Positions 26,017-34,594 of a stretch of DNA of 34,835 nucleotides are shown one piece after another. The DNA lies in the NCBI GenBank assembly GCA_012517855.1, contig JAAYUD010000094.1:1-34835 (forward strand). Direction: 5' to 3'. The DNA comes from Bacteroidales bacterium. GTDB lineage: Bacteria; Bacteroidota; Bacteroidia; Bacteroidales; Bacteroidaceae. The translations under genes were made by a program, and so were the position numbers. Positions within the stretch are counted from its first letter, which is position 1. The number at the start of each line of letters is the position of its first letter. The notes under the pieces were generated by a model. That model saw nothing but the letters and a program-made list of their open reading frames with translations. It was not told where the DNA came from and did no database searches.

Positions 26017-26469
26017 ATGATAGTATCAAAGATAGAAAATAGCAGCAGGATAGAGAACCTCCATCCGCTTTTTAAAGAATTGTTTGATTATGTGAAATCG
26101 CACGACATGCTACATGCTCCATTGGGACGCATTGACATCAAAGGTAACGAGCTATTTATCAACAACAGCAATCCTGAATGTAAAAAACGCGAAGATCAAG
26201 TTCTTGAATTGCATCACCAATATATTGATATACAAATTTTATTAGAAGGGAACGAGACAATGGGATGGAAACCCACTGATGACTTAAACAAAGAAAGCGT
26301 AGTGTCTCCGTATAACGAAAAAGAAGACTATGCCCTCTATAATGATGCACCAACGACTTTCTTTGATATACGTCCCGGACAGTTTGTCATTTTCTACCCT
26401 GAAGATGCGCATGCGCCGATAATAGGTGAAGGAAAAATAAGAAAAATGGTAGCCAAGGTAAAACTATAG
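26017..26469 (+). CDS. YhcH/YjgK/YiaL family protein
   Basis: A 150-residue cytoplasmic cupin-like protein (DUF386). Family landmarks: LGRIDIKGNELFI, ELHHQYIDIQILLEGNE, MGWKP, DYALYNDAPTTFFDIRPGQFVIFYPEDAHAPII and the closing RKMVAKVKL. Relatives bind a metal through conserved His and Glu residues and are linked to sugar handling (sialic acid, diketo-gulonate pathways); the substrate here is unknown. It has its own promoter and is convergent with radC, 30 bases apart. Confidence 0.92.
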   Translation: MIVSKIENSSRIENLHPLFKELFDYVKSHDMLHAPLGRIDIKGNELFINNSNPECKKREDQVLELHHQYIDIQILLEGNETMGWKPTDDLNKESVVSPYNEKEDYALYNDAPTTFFDIRPGQFVIFYPEDAHAPIIGEGKIRKMVAKVKL

Positions 26470-26499
26470 TACCCGACCAATTAAGCACTCCGTAGATTA

Positions 26500-27186
26500 T
26501 TATAGCGCTCCCTCATCGGCAAAGCTATAATAAGAACCGTCGCAAACGATAACATGATCGAACATTCGAATATTCATCAGCTCGGCAGCCTTATGAATGG
26601 TCTTAGTGAGCTGAATGTCTTGATTGCTAGGGCGTGTATTTCCGGATGGATGATTGTGTACCACGGCAAGTTGAGTAGCACGTTTGAGTATTGCATCACG
26701 CAAGATTAGCCTTACATCGGCATACGTTCCATCGATACCTCCCGAGCTGATGCGAATCTTATCTATAACAGTTCCGGCCTGAGTAAGCAACAAACTCCAA
26801 AATTCTTCATGTGGCAAATCGGCAAGAAGAGGAGCAAAAAGTAGGTAAACATCCCGTGAGCAGGTAATACGCTCGCGTTCTTTGGGAGTCGCATCGTTGC
26901 GCCGTCTCGCCAATTCGAGTGCCGCCATTACCGTTACACTCTTGGCCGGTCCCATTCCTTTAAATCGAGAGAAATCATTGATATCCCATTTGGCCAACGT
27001 ATTCAGATTATTACCGCAAGTACCCAATATACGCCTTGACAGCTCTACCGCATTTTCTTCATTATTGCCCGAACCTATAAGAATAGCGACCAATTCGGCA
27101 TCGCTCAAGGCAATGCTACCTTGTGCCATCATCTTCTCGCGGGGACGATCGTCAACAGACCATTCATTGATAGATAGTTTTTCCAT
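26500..27186 (-). CDS. radC: RadC-family JAMM/MPN protein
   Basis: A 228-residue member of the RadC family (UPF0758). The start is taken at 27186 (MEKLSINEWSVDDRPREKM), the usual N-terminus of the family; a frame start at 27225 adds 13 residues with no support. The N-terminal UPF0758 domain has a helix-hairpin-helix (FSRFKGMGPAKSVTVMAALELARR). The C-terminal JAMM domain keeps the metal-binding HNHPSGNTRPSNQD. The old link to DNA repair is unproven for the family. It lies 69 bases behind the glycosyltransferase, probably on the efp transcript. Confidence 0.95.
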   Translation of the reverse strand: MEKLSINEWSVDDRPREKMMAQGSIALSDAELVAILIGSGNNEENAVELSRRILGTCGNNLNTLAKWDINDFSRFKGMGPAKSVTVMAALELARRRNDATPKERERITCSRDVYLLFAPLLADLPHEEFWSLLLTQAGTVIDKIRISSGGIDGTYADVRLILRDAILKRATQLAVVHNHPSGNTRPSNQDIQLTKTIHKAAELMNIRMFDHVIVCDGSYYSFADEGAL

Positions 27187-27255
27187 AGTAGATTCATTTT
27201 CAACAAAGTTTCTTAGAGCCCTCACCCTGCAAGAGCACGATATAAGTGGTAAGAA

Positions 27256-28254
27256 CTATTTATAAAAGTTCTTTTTGAAAGCTTCGAATTCGTCTTTTTT
27301 GAGCACACAACGACGCCATAATGCCCACAAAAAACCGCTACCGTAACCGATGAGTTGAATATAGGCAGCAAATACAGAATACAATCCGATAAGTGCACTT
27401 CTGTTTTTCATCGTTGAATCGAGAAAGACAAGAAATGCATAAAGCAACAACAAGGTCAACGACCACGGACATAACACAGAACCGAGAAGTAAAACCAACA
27501 CCCCCAGCGTAAAAACCGCAGGAAGCAAGTGTACCACCTTCAACGATTCGGGATATTTTTTATAAAGATTAATACGAGCAATACCCGAATTGTATACCTG
27601 CTTAAAGAACTTTCGCCAGTCGGTGCGGCGTTTATGATACACCCAAGCGTCGGGAAACAGACGACATCCGTATCCGTTCTTGAAAATACGAATACTAAAA
27701 TCAATATCTTCTCCAAAGCGCATGTTAGAGAATCCTCCAAGTGCTTGATACACTTCACGGCGAACCCCCATATTGAAACTGCGGGGATAGAATTTATCCA
27801 TTTTCTTTTTACCGCCACGAATTCCTCCGGTAGTAAAAAAAGAAGTCATGGAATAATTTATAGCTTTCTGTACGTTAGAAAAGGAAGCGTGTGCTTTATC
27901 CGGGCCTCCAAAAGCATCGGCAGGAGCCAAATTCAATTCGCTAATTATAGCATCGAAATAAGTATCGGGAAGTATACAATCCGAATCGAGAATTATTAAA
28001 TATTCCCCCTTACTACGTTCGGCTCCATAATTGCGCGAAAGACCCGGTCCCGTATTTGATTTATAATAGTAATGTACATTGAGACAATCGCTGTAACTGC
28101 TCACGATTTTTTCGCAAGGTACAGACGAACCATCATCAACCACCAGCACTTCAAAACTTTTGAAGTGCTGACCCACTAAGCTTTGCAATAATTCATTGAG
28201 CTCGCCAGGTCGGTTGTATACCGGAATGATGACAGAAAAAAGCACGTATTGCAC
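27256..28254 (-). CDS. Family-2 glycosyltransferase, membrane-bound
   Basis: A 332-residue inverting glycosyltransferase at the inner membrane. The GT-A nucleotide-binding start is VIIPVYNRPGELNELLQSL with VVDDGSS. The metal-binding DxD-like motif is LDSDCILP. The acceptor region holds GGFSNMRFGEDIDFSIRI, with the ED pair, then KRRTDWRKFFKQVYNSG. Two or three hydrophobic helices close the protein (about 240-320). The sugar and acceptor cannot be told. The gene begins 5 bases after the efp stop, so the two are co-transcribed. Confidence 0.92.
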   Translation of the reverse strand: MQYVLFSVIIPVYNRPGELNELLQSLVGQHFKSFEVLVVDDGSSVPCEKIVSSYSDCLNVHYYYKSNTGPGLSRNYGAERSKGEYLIILDSDCILPDTYFDAIISELNLAPADAFGGPDKAHASFSNVQKAINYSMTSFFTTGGIRGGKKKMDKFYPRSFNMGVRREVYQALGGFSNMRFGEDIDFSIRIFKNGYGCRLFPDAWVYHKRRTDWRKFFKQVYNSGIARINLYKKYPESLKVVHLLPAVFTLGVLVLLLGSVLCPWSLTLLLLYAFLVFLDSTMKNRSALIGLYSVFAAYIQLIGYGSGFLWALWRRCVLKKDEFEAFKKNFYK

Positions 28255-28259
28255 GTGGT

Positions 28260-28826
28260 TTATGCTTTTACACGGCCTACATAAGAACCGTCGCGAGTAT
28301 CGACTTCTACCAATTCGCCTTCATTGATAAACAACGGAACACGAATTTCGGCATCAGTTTCGAGCTTAGCAGGCTTCAGCGTATTGGTGGCAGTATCCCC
28401 TCTCAAACCGGGTTCGGTATAAATCACTTTCAATACAACCTTAACAGGGAGCTCTGCAAAAAGTATTGTTTCGGTCGAAGCATCAGAAACGACATCAACA
28501 GAATCGCCCTCTTTCAAATAATCTACACCGGTAATTAATTCCTTTTCAATAGGGACTTGTTCGTAAGTCTCTTGATTCATAAAGATATAGCTTTCACCTT
28601 CTTTATAAAGGAACTGATAGGGGCGGCGTTCAATGCGGACATCTTCCAATTTAAATCCGATCTGATAAGTACGATCTATCACACGTCCATTTATAACATC
28701 TTTCAGTTTGATACGCATAATCGTATTTCCCTTACCGGGTTTAACATGAAGAAATTCCACCACAAAATAGAAATGGCCATCCAACTTGATACACATTCCG
28801 TTTTTTACGTCCTGACAGTTAATCAT
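28260..28826 (-). CDS. efp: Translation elongation factor P
   Basis: Helps ribosomes stalled at polyproline. 188 residues, the usual three beta-barrel domains. The exposed loop of domain I reads KPGKGNT with Lys32 at the site that is modified in many species. Domain II shows [24 protein letters not shown], and domain III ends [20 protein letters not shown] and [14 protein letters not shown]-like. It has its own promoter, divergent from rpmH. Confidence 0.97.
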   Translation of the reverse strand: MINCQDVKNGMCIKLDGHFYFVVEFLHVKPGKGNTIMRIKLKDVINGRVIDRTYQIGFKLEDVRIERRPYQFLYKEGESYIFMNQETYEQVPIEKELITGVDYLKEGDSVDVVSDASTETILFAELPVKVVLKVIYTEPGLRGDTATNTLKPAKLETDAEIRVPLFINEGELVEVDTRDGSYVGRVKA

Positions 28827-28879
28827 ATATTCCTCTATTTAATTATTATATTAATTTCTTTAATATTGCTTTGCGAGTG

Positions 28880-28910
28880 CAAAATTACGCAAATCAGCAA
28901 AAAACACAAA
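28880..28910 (-). promoter_or_regulatory. Promoter of efp
   Basis: On the minus strand TTTG (plus 28907-28910), 19 bases, TAATTTTG (plus 28880-28887). The start codon is 54 bases further. Confidence 0.75.
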
Positions 28911-28937
28911 ATGTTCTGTGCAAAAATACGATATTTA

Positions 28938-28969
28938 TTTGTGTATCTTAAAAAAAGTCTCTAATTTTG
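28938..28969 (+). promoter_or_regulatory. Promoter of rpmH
   Basis: TTTG at 28938-28941, 20 bases, TAATTTTG at 28962-28969, the ATG at 29018. It is back to back with the efp promoter and has the same -7 box. Confidence 0.8.
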
Positions 28970-29017
28970 CAGTCCAATTATGCTAAAAGAATAATAACAA
29001 TATAATATATAACAACA

Positions 29018-29179
29018 ATGAAGAGAACATTTCAACCTTCGAACAGAAAGAAGAGAAACAAACACGGCTTTCGTGAAAGAATGGCCACAGCTAACGGTCG
29101 TAGAGTATTGGCTTCACGCCGTGCAAAAGGCAGAAAGCAACTTACGGTTTCGGATCACTTCAACGGAACAAAATCGTAA
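29018..29179 (+). CDS. rpmH: 50S ribosomal protein L34
   Basis: 53 residues, highly basic. It begins [18 protein letters not shown], continues [20 protein letters not shown] and ends SDHFNGTKS: the L34 signature from end to end. Single-gene transcript between its own promoter and a strong terminator. Confidence 0.98.
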   Translation: MKRTFQPSNRKKRNKHGFRERMATANGRRVLASRRAKGRKQLTVSDHFNGTKS

Positions 29180-29218
29180 TTATCGCTAGAACAATATCGA
29201 TAATATGAAGAAAAGAAT

Positions 29219-29256
29219 AAAAAGGAGGAATCTTCCGGGGTTCCTCCTTTTTATTT
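29219..29256 (+). terminator. Terminator behind rpmH
   Basis: 12-bp perfect stem AAAAAGGAGGAA (29219-29230) with TTCCTCCTTTTT (29241-29252), a 10-base loop, T-rich end. The A/T run in the stem makes it usable in either direction. Confidence 0.85.
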
Positions 29257-29268
29257 GAGAAAAAATAG

Positions 29269-29292
29269 TATCTTTGTACCAAGATATCTTTG
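29269..29292 (+). promoter_or_regulatory. Two tandem -7 boxes before the PASTA gene
   Basis: TATCTTTG occurs at 29269-29276 and again at 29285-29292, both exact -7 matches. The ATG is at 29301, so use of the second would give a nearly leaderless message. Neither has a TTTG at 19-21 bases. Confidence 0.45.
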
Positions 29293-29300
29293 CGAGCATT

Positions 29301-30116
29301 ATGACATTAAATAAGCTTTCATCATTGAGCGCCAACAGATTCTTTTGGATAAACATTGCCGCCATGGTTGTCGTCGCACTACTCTTAGGTATTATTGTAT
29401 TTAAGGGACTCGATGTGTATACTCATCATGGAGAAGAAGTTATCGTGCCGGATGTAAAGGGAATGATGCCCAATCAAGCAGAGAAAATGTTTCGTGACCG
29501 CGGGTTAATAGCCAAAGTCGTAACAACCAGTTATAGAAAAGACATGCCTTCCGGCTGTATTCTCGAATTAACCCCCGAATCGGGTGAAAAGGTCAAAAAA
29601 GGCCGTATCATATTTCTCACTATCAACTCTATTGACGCGCCATTGCGAGAAGTCCCGGATGTTACCGAAAACAGTTCGGCACGCGAAGCAGAAGCACAGC
29701 TATTGACAGCGGGATTCCACCTGACGCCCAACCAACTGGTCAAAGGAGAATTGGATTGGGTCTACGGTGTATTATACAACGGACGTCGAATTATGACGGG
29801 CGAGAAGATTCCGGTAGGTTCTATCCTAACACTACAGATAGGAAACGGTGACGTTGATATGAGTGAAAATGATTCGGCAGCAACGGATGGTAGCATCATG
29901 CTTAACGAAGAGGGAGAAGAAAGCAATCCAACACCCACCAACGAACCTAAAGCAGCCAAAGCAACGCCTGTAAAAGTCAAAACAGCTCCAACAAAAGCAG
30001 CTCCGCCGAATAAAGAGAACAACGGTATAAAGAAGACGCAAACCAAACAGCAACCCACTAAAAAGGCTACACCGAAGAATCCGCATAAGAATGACAATTC
30101 CAACGAATGGTTTTAG
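29301..30116 (+). CDS. Membrane-anchored PASTA-domain protein
   Basis: 271 residues; the start at 29301 (MTLNKLSSLSAN) sits well before the membrane helix at about 15-37 (WINIAAMVVVALLLGIIVF). Two PASTA domains face the periplasm: about 45-110 (VIVPDVKGMMPNQAEKMFRD, SGCILELTPESGEKVKKG) and about 112-185 (REVPDVTENSSAREAEAQLL, VPVGSILTLQIG-like). Then a long disordered tail rich in Lys, Pro, Thr and Ala. PASTA domains bind muropeptides or beta-lactams in other bacteria. No kinase or transpeptidase domain is fused. It heads a cell-wall flavoured operon with rluD-like and ddl. Confidence 0.9.
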   Translation: MTLNKLSSLSANRFFWINIAAMVVVALLLGIIVFKGLDVYTHHGEEVIVPDVKGMMPNQAEKMFRDRGLIAKVVTTSYRKDMPSGCILELTPESGEKVKKGRIIFLTINSIDAPLREVPDVTENSSAREAEAQLLTAGFHLTPNQLVKGELDWVYGVLYNGRRIMTGEKIPVGSILTLQIGNGDVDMSENDSAATDGSIMLNEEGEESNPTPTNEPKAAKATPVKVKTAPTKAAPPNKENNGIKKTQTKQQPTKKATPKNPHKNDNSNEWF

Positions 30117-30137
30117 CAAAAAAATGAATTAGGGGAT

Positions 30138-31262
30138 ATGGCAGAAATAGATTCTGAAAACAAACAACAGCTGGATTCACTGCTTTCTCTTGAGGCATAC
30201 GAACCGGACGGTGACATAGAAAATGACGCCGACGAGACTGAAATGCCTGAAGATGCAATGGCTTTGTATGAACATTTCAGAGTTGTTGTGGACAAAGGAC
30301 AGACTCCGATCCGAATTGATAAATACCTCTTTGAAAGAATTGTCAATGCATCTCGCAACCGCATTCAGAAAGCAGCAGATGCCGGATTTGTACAAGTAAG
30401 CGGAAAAGCTGTAAAAAGCAGCTACAAAGTAAAACCCGCCGATGTCATAACGGTAATGATGGACCGTCCACGTTACGATAACGAGGTCGTCGCCGAAGAT
30501 ATTCCACTAAATATTGTCTACGAAGACGACACGGTAATGGTCGTGAACAAGCCGGCCGGCATGGTAGTACACCCCGGGCACGGCAACTATAACGGCACAT
30601 TGGTCAATGCCCTTGCCTGGCACATGAAAGACGACAAAGACTATGATGCCAACGACCCGCATGTAGGACTGGTACATCGTATAGACAAAGACACATCTGG
30701 ATTGCTCGTCATAGCTAAAACGCCTGACGCAAAAACCCACCTAGGCAACCAATTTTTCCACAAGACAACTCACCGTAGCTATTGGGCTTTGGTATGGGGC
30801 ATCATGGACCAAAATGAAGGTACCATCGAAGGCAACATTGGACGCAATCCTAAAGATCGGCTACAGATGACAGTGCTTGAAGATCCTAGCCAAGGAAAGC
30901 ATGCCGTAACACACTATCGAGTTCTCGAACGGCTTGGATATGTAACGCTGGTGGAATGTCTCCTCGAAACAGGCAGAACACACCAGATCAGAGTACACAT
31001 GAAACATATAGGACACACTCTTTTTAATGACAAACGTTACGGAGGCCACGAAATATTACGTGGAACCCGATTCAGTAAATATAAACAATTTGTAAACAAC
31101 TGCTTTGATATTTGTCCGCGTCAGGCATTGCATGCCAAGACGTTGGGATTTATACATCCCAAAACAGGCAAAGAGATGAACTTCACCTCAGAGCTTCCAG
31201 CAGACATGCAACAACTGATAGACAAATGGAAAGGTTATATAAGTAATAGAGAAATAGAATGA
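30138..31262 (+). CDS. rluD: RluD-type 23S rRNA pseudouridine synthase
   Basis: Turns specific uridines of large-subunit rRNA into pseudouridine. 374 residues, longer than usual because of an acidic N-terminal extension (about 1-50). The S4 RNA-binding domain follows (about 55-115: IRIDKYLFERIVNASRNRIQKAADAG in part). The catalytic domain carries HRIDKDTSGLLVIAK with Asp183 as nucleophile, then GRTHQIRVHMKHIGH. RluA/RluC/RluD group members are hard to tell apart by eye; RluD is the best fit. It starts 21 bases after the PASTA gene and overlaps ddl by four bases. Confidence 0.93.
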   Translation: MAEIDSENKQQLDSLLSLEAYEPDGDIENDADETEMPEDAMALYEHFRVVVDKGQTPIRIDKYLFERIVNASRNRIQKAADAGFVQVSGKAVKSSYKVKPADVITVMMDRPRYDNEVVAEDIPLNIVYEDDTVMVVNKPAGMVVHPGHGNYNGTLVNALAWHMKDDKDYDANDPHVGLVHRIDKDTSGLLVIAKTPDAKTHLGNQFFHKTTHRSYWALVWGIMDQNEGTIEGNIGRNPKDRLQMTVLEDPSQGKHAVTHYRVLERLGYVTLVECLLETGRTHQIRVHMKHIGHTLFNDKRYGGHEILRGTRFSKYKQFVNNCFDICPRQALHAKTLGFIHPKTGKEMNFTSELPADMQQLIDKWKGYISNREIE

Positions 31263-32239
31263 AACGTAACATTGCTATTGTAGCAGGAGGAGACACCTCC
31301 GAGCATGATGTTTCTCTGCGCAGCGCACAGGGACTCTACTCCTTCATGGATAAGGAAAAGTATAATATTTATATCGTCGAGATGGAAGGTTGTAATTGGC
31401 GGGTACTTCTATCGGATGACAAACAAACTCCGGTTGATTTGAACACTTTCGGTTTCACTGTTGACGATAAAGAGACACGTTTCGACTTCGCTTACATTAC
31501 AATTCATGGCACACCGGGTGAAGACGGACGTTTACAAGGATATTTCGACATGATGCGCATTCCATATTCTTGTTGTGGTGTATTGCCTGCTGCACTGACC
31601 TATAATAAATTTGCTTGCAACCAATACCTCAAAAGCTTCGGCATCAGCGTAGCCGAAGCAATCCGCTTACGCAAAGGAGACCATATTTCAGACGAAGACG
31701 TAATGAGCAAAATAGGGTTACCCTGTTTTATCAAGCCGAGCCTTGGAGGATCTAGTTTCGGTGTCAGCAAGGTCAAAAAACGAGAAGAGATCCAACCCGC
31801 CATCGATAAAGCGTTCGACGAAGCAGAAGAAGTCGTTATCGAAACGTTTATGGAGGGTACCGAACTGACATGCGGCTGTTACAAGACAAAGCAAAGAACG
31901 GCAGTTTTCCCACTTACTGAAGTAGTACCACACGATGAATTTTTTGACTACGATGCCAAATACAATGGCAAAGTTGACGAAATAACACCTGCACGTATTT
32001 CTGACGAATTAGCGAAACGAGTACAAACTATAACCTCGGCCATTTATGATATTTTGGAATGCGAAGGTATCATCCGTATTGATTATATCATCACCGAAGG
32101 ACATAAAATTAATCTGCTTGAAGTAAACACTACGCCAGGTATGACTACAACAAGCTTTATTCCCCAGCAAATACGTGCTGCGAAATTGGATATTAAAAAC
32201 GTATTGTCGGAAATTATAGAAAATAAATTCACGAAATAA
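31259..32239 (+). CDS. ddl: D-alanine--D-alanine ligase
   Basis: Joins two D-Ala with ATP for peptidoglycan synthesis, cytoplasmic. 326 residues. The N-terminal start is IAIVAGGDTSEHDVSLRSAQ. The ATP-grasp part shows CFIKPSLGGSSFGVSKV, EVVIETFMEGTELTCG, and the metal site INLLEVNTTPGMTTTSFIPQ. All family landmarks are in place. The ATG overlaps the rluD stop (ATGA), so translation is coupled. The acyltransferase follows after 9 bases. Confidence 0.97.
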   Translation: MKRNIAIVAGGDTSEHDVSLRSAQGLYSFMDKEKYNIYIVEMEGCNWRVLLSDDKQTPVDLNTFGFTVDDKETRFDFAYITIHGTPGEDGRLQGYFDMMRIPYSCCGVLPAALTYNKFACNQYLKSFGISVAEAIRLRKGDHISDEDVMSKIGLPCFIKPSLGGSSFGVSKVKKREEIQPAIDKAFDEAEEVVIETFMEGTELTCGCYKTKQRTAVFPLTEVVPHDEFFDYDAKYNGKVDEITPARISDELAKRVQTITSAIYDILECEGIIRIDYIITEGHKINLLEVNTTPGMTTTSFIPQQIRAAKLDIKNVLSEIIENKFTK

Positions 32240-32248
32240 ACGCTTGAT

Positions 32249-33409
32249 ATGACTGATATTGATTTAAGAGAATTCGACGAAATCCGTCCTTATGAAGATT
32301 CGGAGTTAGCCCCTATCTTCGAAGAACTGATTGCCGACGAGGCTTTCCGAAAGGCAGTCAGTGGTATCCTTCCGGAAGTTCCTTTCGAATTGATTGCCGC
32401 CAAGATGCGCATTTGCAAAACGAAACTGGACTTCCAAAAGACATTTTGCTACGACATTATTCGTAACATTATCGACAAATACACAACCGGACTTTCGATG
32501 GACGACTCTGCACTGAATGACAGAGTAACTCCCTATCTTTACTTGTCCGATCATCGTGACATCATTTTGGATGCGGCATTTTTGGCAGTATTATTGGTAG
32601 ACAGAGACATGGATACCGTAGAAATCGCTATCGGAGATAATCTACTAATCTACCCTTGGATCAAAAAGCTCGTGCGCATAAACAAAGCCTTTATCGTACA
32701 ACGCACCCTGCCTATGCGCCAGATGCTTGATGCTTCAAAGCGCATGTCAAGCTACATGCATTTTGTAATTAATACCAAACAAGAATCTATTTGGATGGCT
32801 CAACGTGAAGGACGCGCCAAAGATTCTAACGACAGGACCCAAGAGAGTGTCTTGAAAATGCTTGCCATGGCAGGCGAAGGAGACTTTATCGATCGTTTGA
32901 TGGAAATGAATATTGTTCCATTAAGTATTTCATACGAATATGATCCTTGCGATTATCTCAAAGCCCAAGAGTTTCAGCTGAAGCGCGACATAGAAGGATA
33001 CAAAAAATCAACGAAAGACGATCTGAAAAGTATGCAGGTTGGTATGTTCGGCCAAAAAGGTAAGGTACATTATCAAATGAGTAAATGCATCAACAATGAA
33101 TTGAAACAGATTGACCGCAATCTTCCAAAAGCAGAAATTTACAACATTGTATCGGCTATTATCGACCGACATATTCACCGTAACTATCGACTTTATACAA
33201 GTAATTATATTGCTCACGATTTGCTGACCGATAAAGATGAATATGCAGACAAATATACCAACGACGAAAAAAAACAATTTTCTACTTATATTGAAGAGCA
33301 GCTCAACAAGATAGACTTGCCAAATAAAGATATTCCTTTCTTGCGAGAGAAACTTTTATTAATGTATGCCAATCCTGTAACCAACTACATGGCTGCGGTG
33401 AATATATGA
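32249..33409 (+). CDS. PlsC/PlsB-like glycerol-phosphate acyltransferase
   Basis: 386 residues. The LPLAT motifs are readable: block I LYLSDHRDIILDAAFL, block II IAIGDNLLIYPWIKKLVRINKAFIVQR, and block III TKQESIWMAQREGRAKDSNDRTQESVL, which replaces the EGTR of plain PlsC. Block I has five residues between His and Asp instead of four, as in the larger, PlsB-like group. No membrane helix is evident, so it probably docks on the inner membrane. Function: adding acyl chains to (lyso)phosphatidate or a similar lipid. It sits in the ddl operon, 9 bases behind ddl and overlapping the next gene by four. Confidence 0.82.
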   Translation: MTDIDLREFDEIRPYEDSELAPIFEELIADEAFRKAVSGILPEVPFELIAAKMRICKTKLDFQKTFCYDIIRNIIDKYTTGLSMDDSALNDRVTPYLYLSDHRDIILDAAFLAVLLVDRDMDTVEIAIGDNLLIYPWIKKLVRINKAFIVQRTLPMRQMLDASKRMSSYMHFVINTKQESIWMAQREGRAKDSNDRTQESVLKMLAMAGEGDFIDRLMEMNIVPLSISYEYDPCDYLKAQEFQLKRDIEGYKKSTKDDLKSMQVGMFGQKGKVHYQMSKCINNELKQIDRNLPKAEIYNIVSAIIDRHIHRNYRLYTSNYIAHDLLTDKDEYADKYTNDEKKQFSTYIEEQLNKIDLPNKDIPFLREKLLLMYANPVTNYMAAVNI

Positions 33410-34077
33410 GAATCAGAGTTTGGCATATAACAGTGTCTCTTGCCATCGTAGCGTTGATAAGCAGTTGCAAAGGAAGCAATGATACTTATCCGTCCGTGCA
33501 ACTGGAATTTGTTACCGGACAGGCAACTGGCAAAGGGCAGTTAAACACTATTACGACCGACAAAAACAAGACTTATCTCGTAAGTAAAGATCGAACAAAT
33601 ACAGTATACGAAGCGAATAAAAGCGTACGTATTGTTGCCAATTATGCCATTGAGGTTGTAAATGGTGACTCAACAGCAGACATCTATGCTTCGACCAGAG
33701 CGATAGCAACAATACCACAGACGCCCGATAAATTTGTCAACGGAATAAAAAATGACCCTGCCGAGGTGCTAAGCATCTGGCAAGGTCGCAACTATCTAAA
33801 CATAGTACTCAATGTATTGTCCCAATCACAAGCACACACTTTTGCATTCGTAGAACAATCGGCCACACTTGAAAGCGATGGGCGTTACCATGTGTCTATC
33901 TTACTCTATCATGACAGTAATAACGATTTGAAAGCATACACCAAACGAGCTTACTTATCGATACCTCTTATACAATATGCCGGTACAAATCAAAAAGGAG
34001 GTATCATTACTTTCTCGCTCTACACAAACGATGGCACATTGAAAAGTTATGTATTTGATTATACCCCACAAAAGTAA
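33406..34077 (+). CDS. NigD-like lipoprotein
   Basis: 223 residues; lipobox ISSC with Cys21, then K-G-S, hence an envelope lipoprotein. The mature part is all-beta in outlook: VRIVANYAIEVVNGD, a mid segment WQGRNYLNIVLNVLSQSQAHTF, then SILLYHDSNNDLKAYTKRAYLSIPL. The order of an OB-like N-terminal and a beta C-terminal half fits the Bacteroidetes NigD family (named from a bacteriocin locus), whose function is unknown. The ATG overlaps the acyltransferase stop. Last gene of the PASTA-rluD-ddl operon. Confidence 0.72.
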   Translation: MRIRVWHITVSLAIVALISSCKGSNDTYPSVQLEFVTGQATGKGQLNTITTDKNKTYLVSKDRTNTVYEANKSVRIVANYAIEVVNGDSTADIYASTRAIATIPQTPDKFVNGIKNDPAEVLSIWQGRNYLNIVLNVLSQSQAHTFAFVEQSATLESDGRYHVSILLYHDSNNDLKAYTKRAYLSIPLIQYAGTNQKGGIITFSLYTNDGTLKSYVFDYTPQK

Positions 34078-34594
34078 GACTTCCATATTCCTACCTGCTT
34101 AATTCCCTCCAAGTTGTTTACCCATAAACGACATTTTACACACTACCGACATTCTTCTTTAGTAAAACAAATCAAGAAAGAAACATTAAGAATACTGTAA
34201 CATCGCAGCTCACCGGTAAAAGTTAGGAGACTAAGCATTACGACGTCGAGTACTTAGATCCGAGAAAGAGACTGGATTTATATGAAGAAGATACACATGC
34301 TTATTTGCAAAACGACCACTCAGCTATCTGTAGTCCATCGTTTAGCCTGCATAATTCATCCTCACTACTTATCGTATGTCTTTGTCAAAAAATCCTTCCA
34401 TCCATTCAGTTTGACTCACCAAAGTTATACTATTGTCTCTTTCAAATCCTCTCAAACAGCTTCAATATTCATTTATGGACAAGCAGAAAAGCGTTTTTTG
34501 AAGCATTATCAAACATAAGGGTACGAAGAATCGCACGCTCCGAAAGAGTGTGTATCTCGTTTTGAGTGGTGAAAGGTTGAATCGGTAGCTGTAG
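34078..34594. other. Gene-free region before the IS1380-type transposase
   Basis: No supported gene. It holds copy 2 of the 25-bp dispersed repeat (34321-34345). Short open frames at 34282-34565 have no protein features. The end of the IS should lie somewhere here, but I cannot place its terminal repeat without the other end. Confidence 0.5.
34321..34345 (+). repeat. 25-bp dispersed repeat, copy 2
   Basis: CAGCTATCTGTAGTCCATCG+TTTAG matches the inverted copy at 25815-25839 at 23 of 25 positions. It lies about 250 bases from the transposase stop. Confidence 0.65.

Noticed and set aside
27540-27999. Frames of 92 and 156 residues within the glycosyltransferase gene
   Set aside because: Out-of-frame or antisense shadows of a complete GT2 gene.
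34282-34565. Two overlapping plus-strand frames
   Set aside because: No start context or domain; they cover the dispersed repeat before the IS end.
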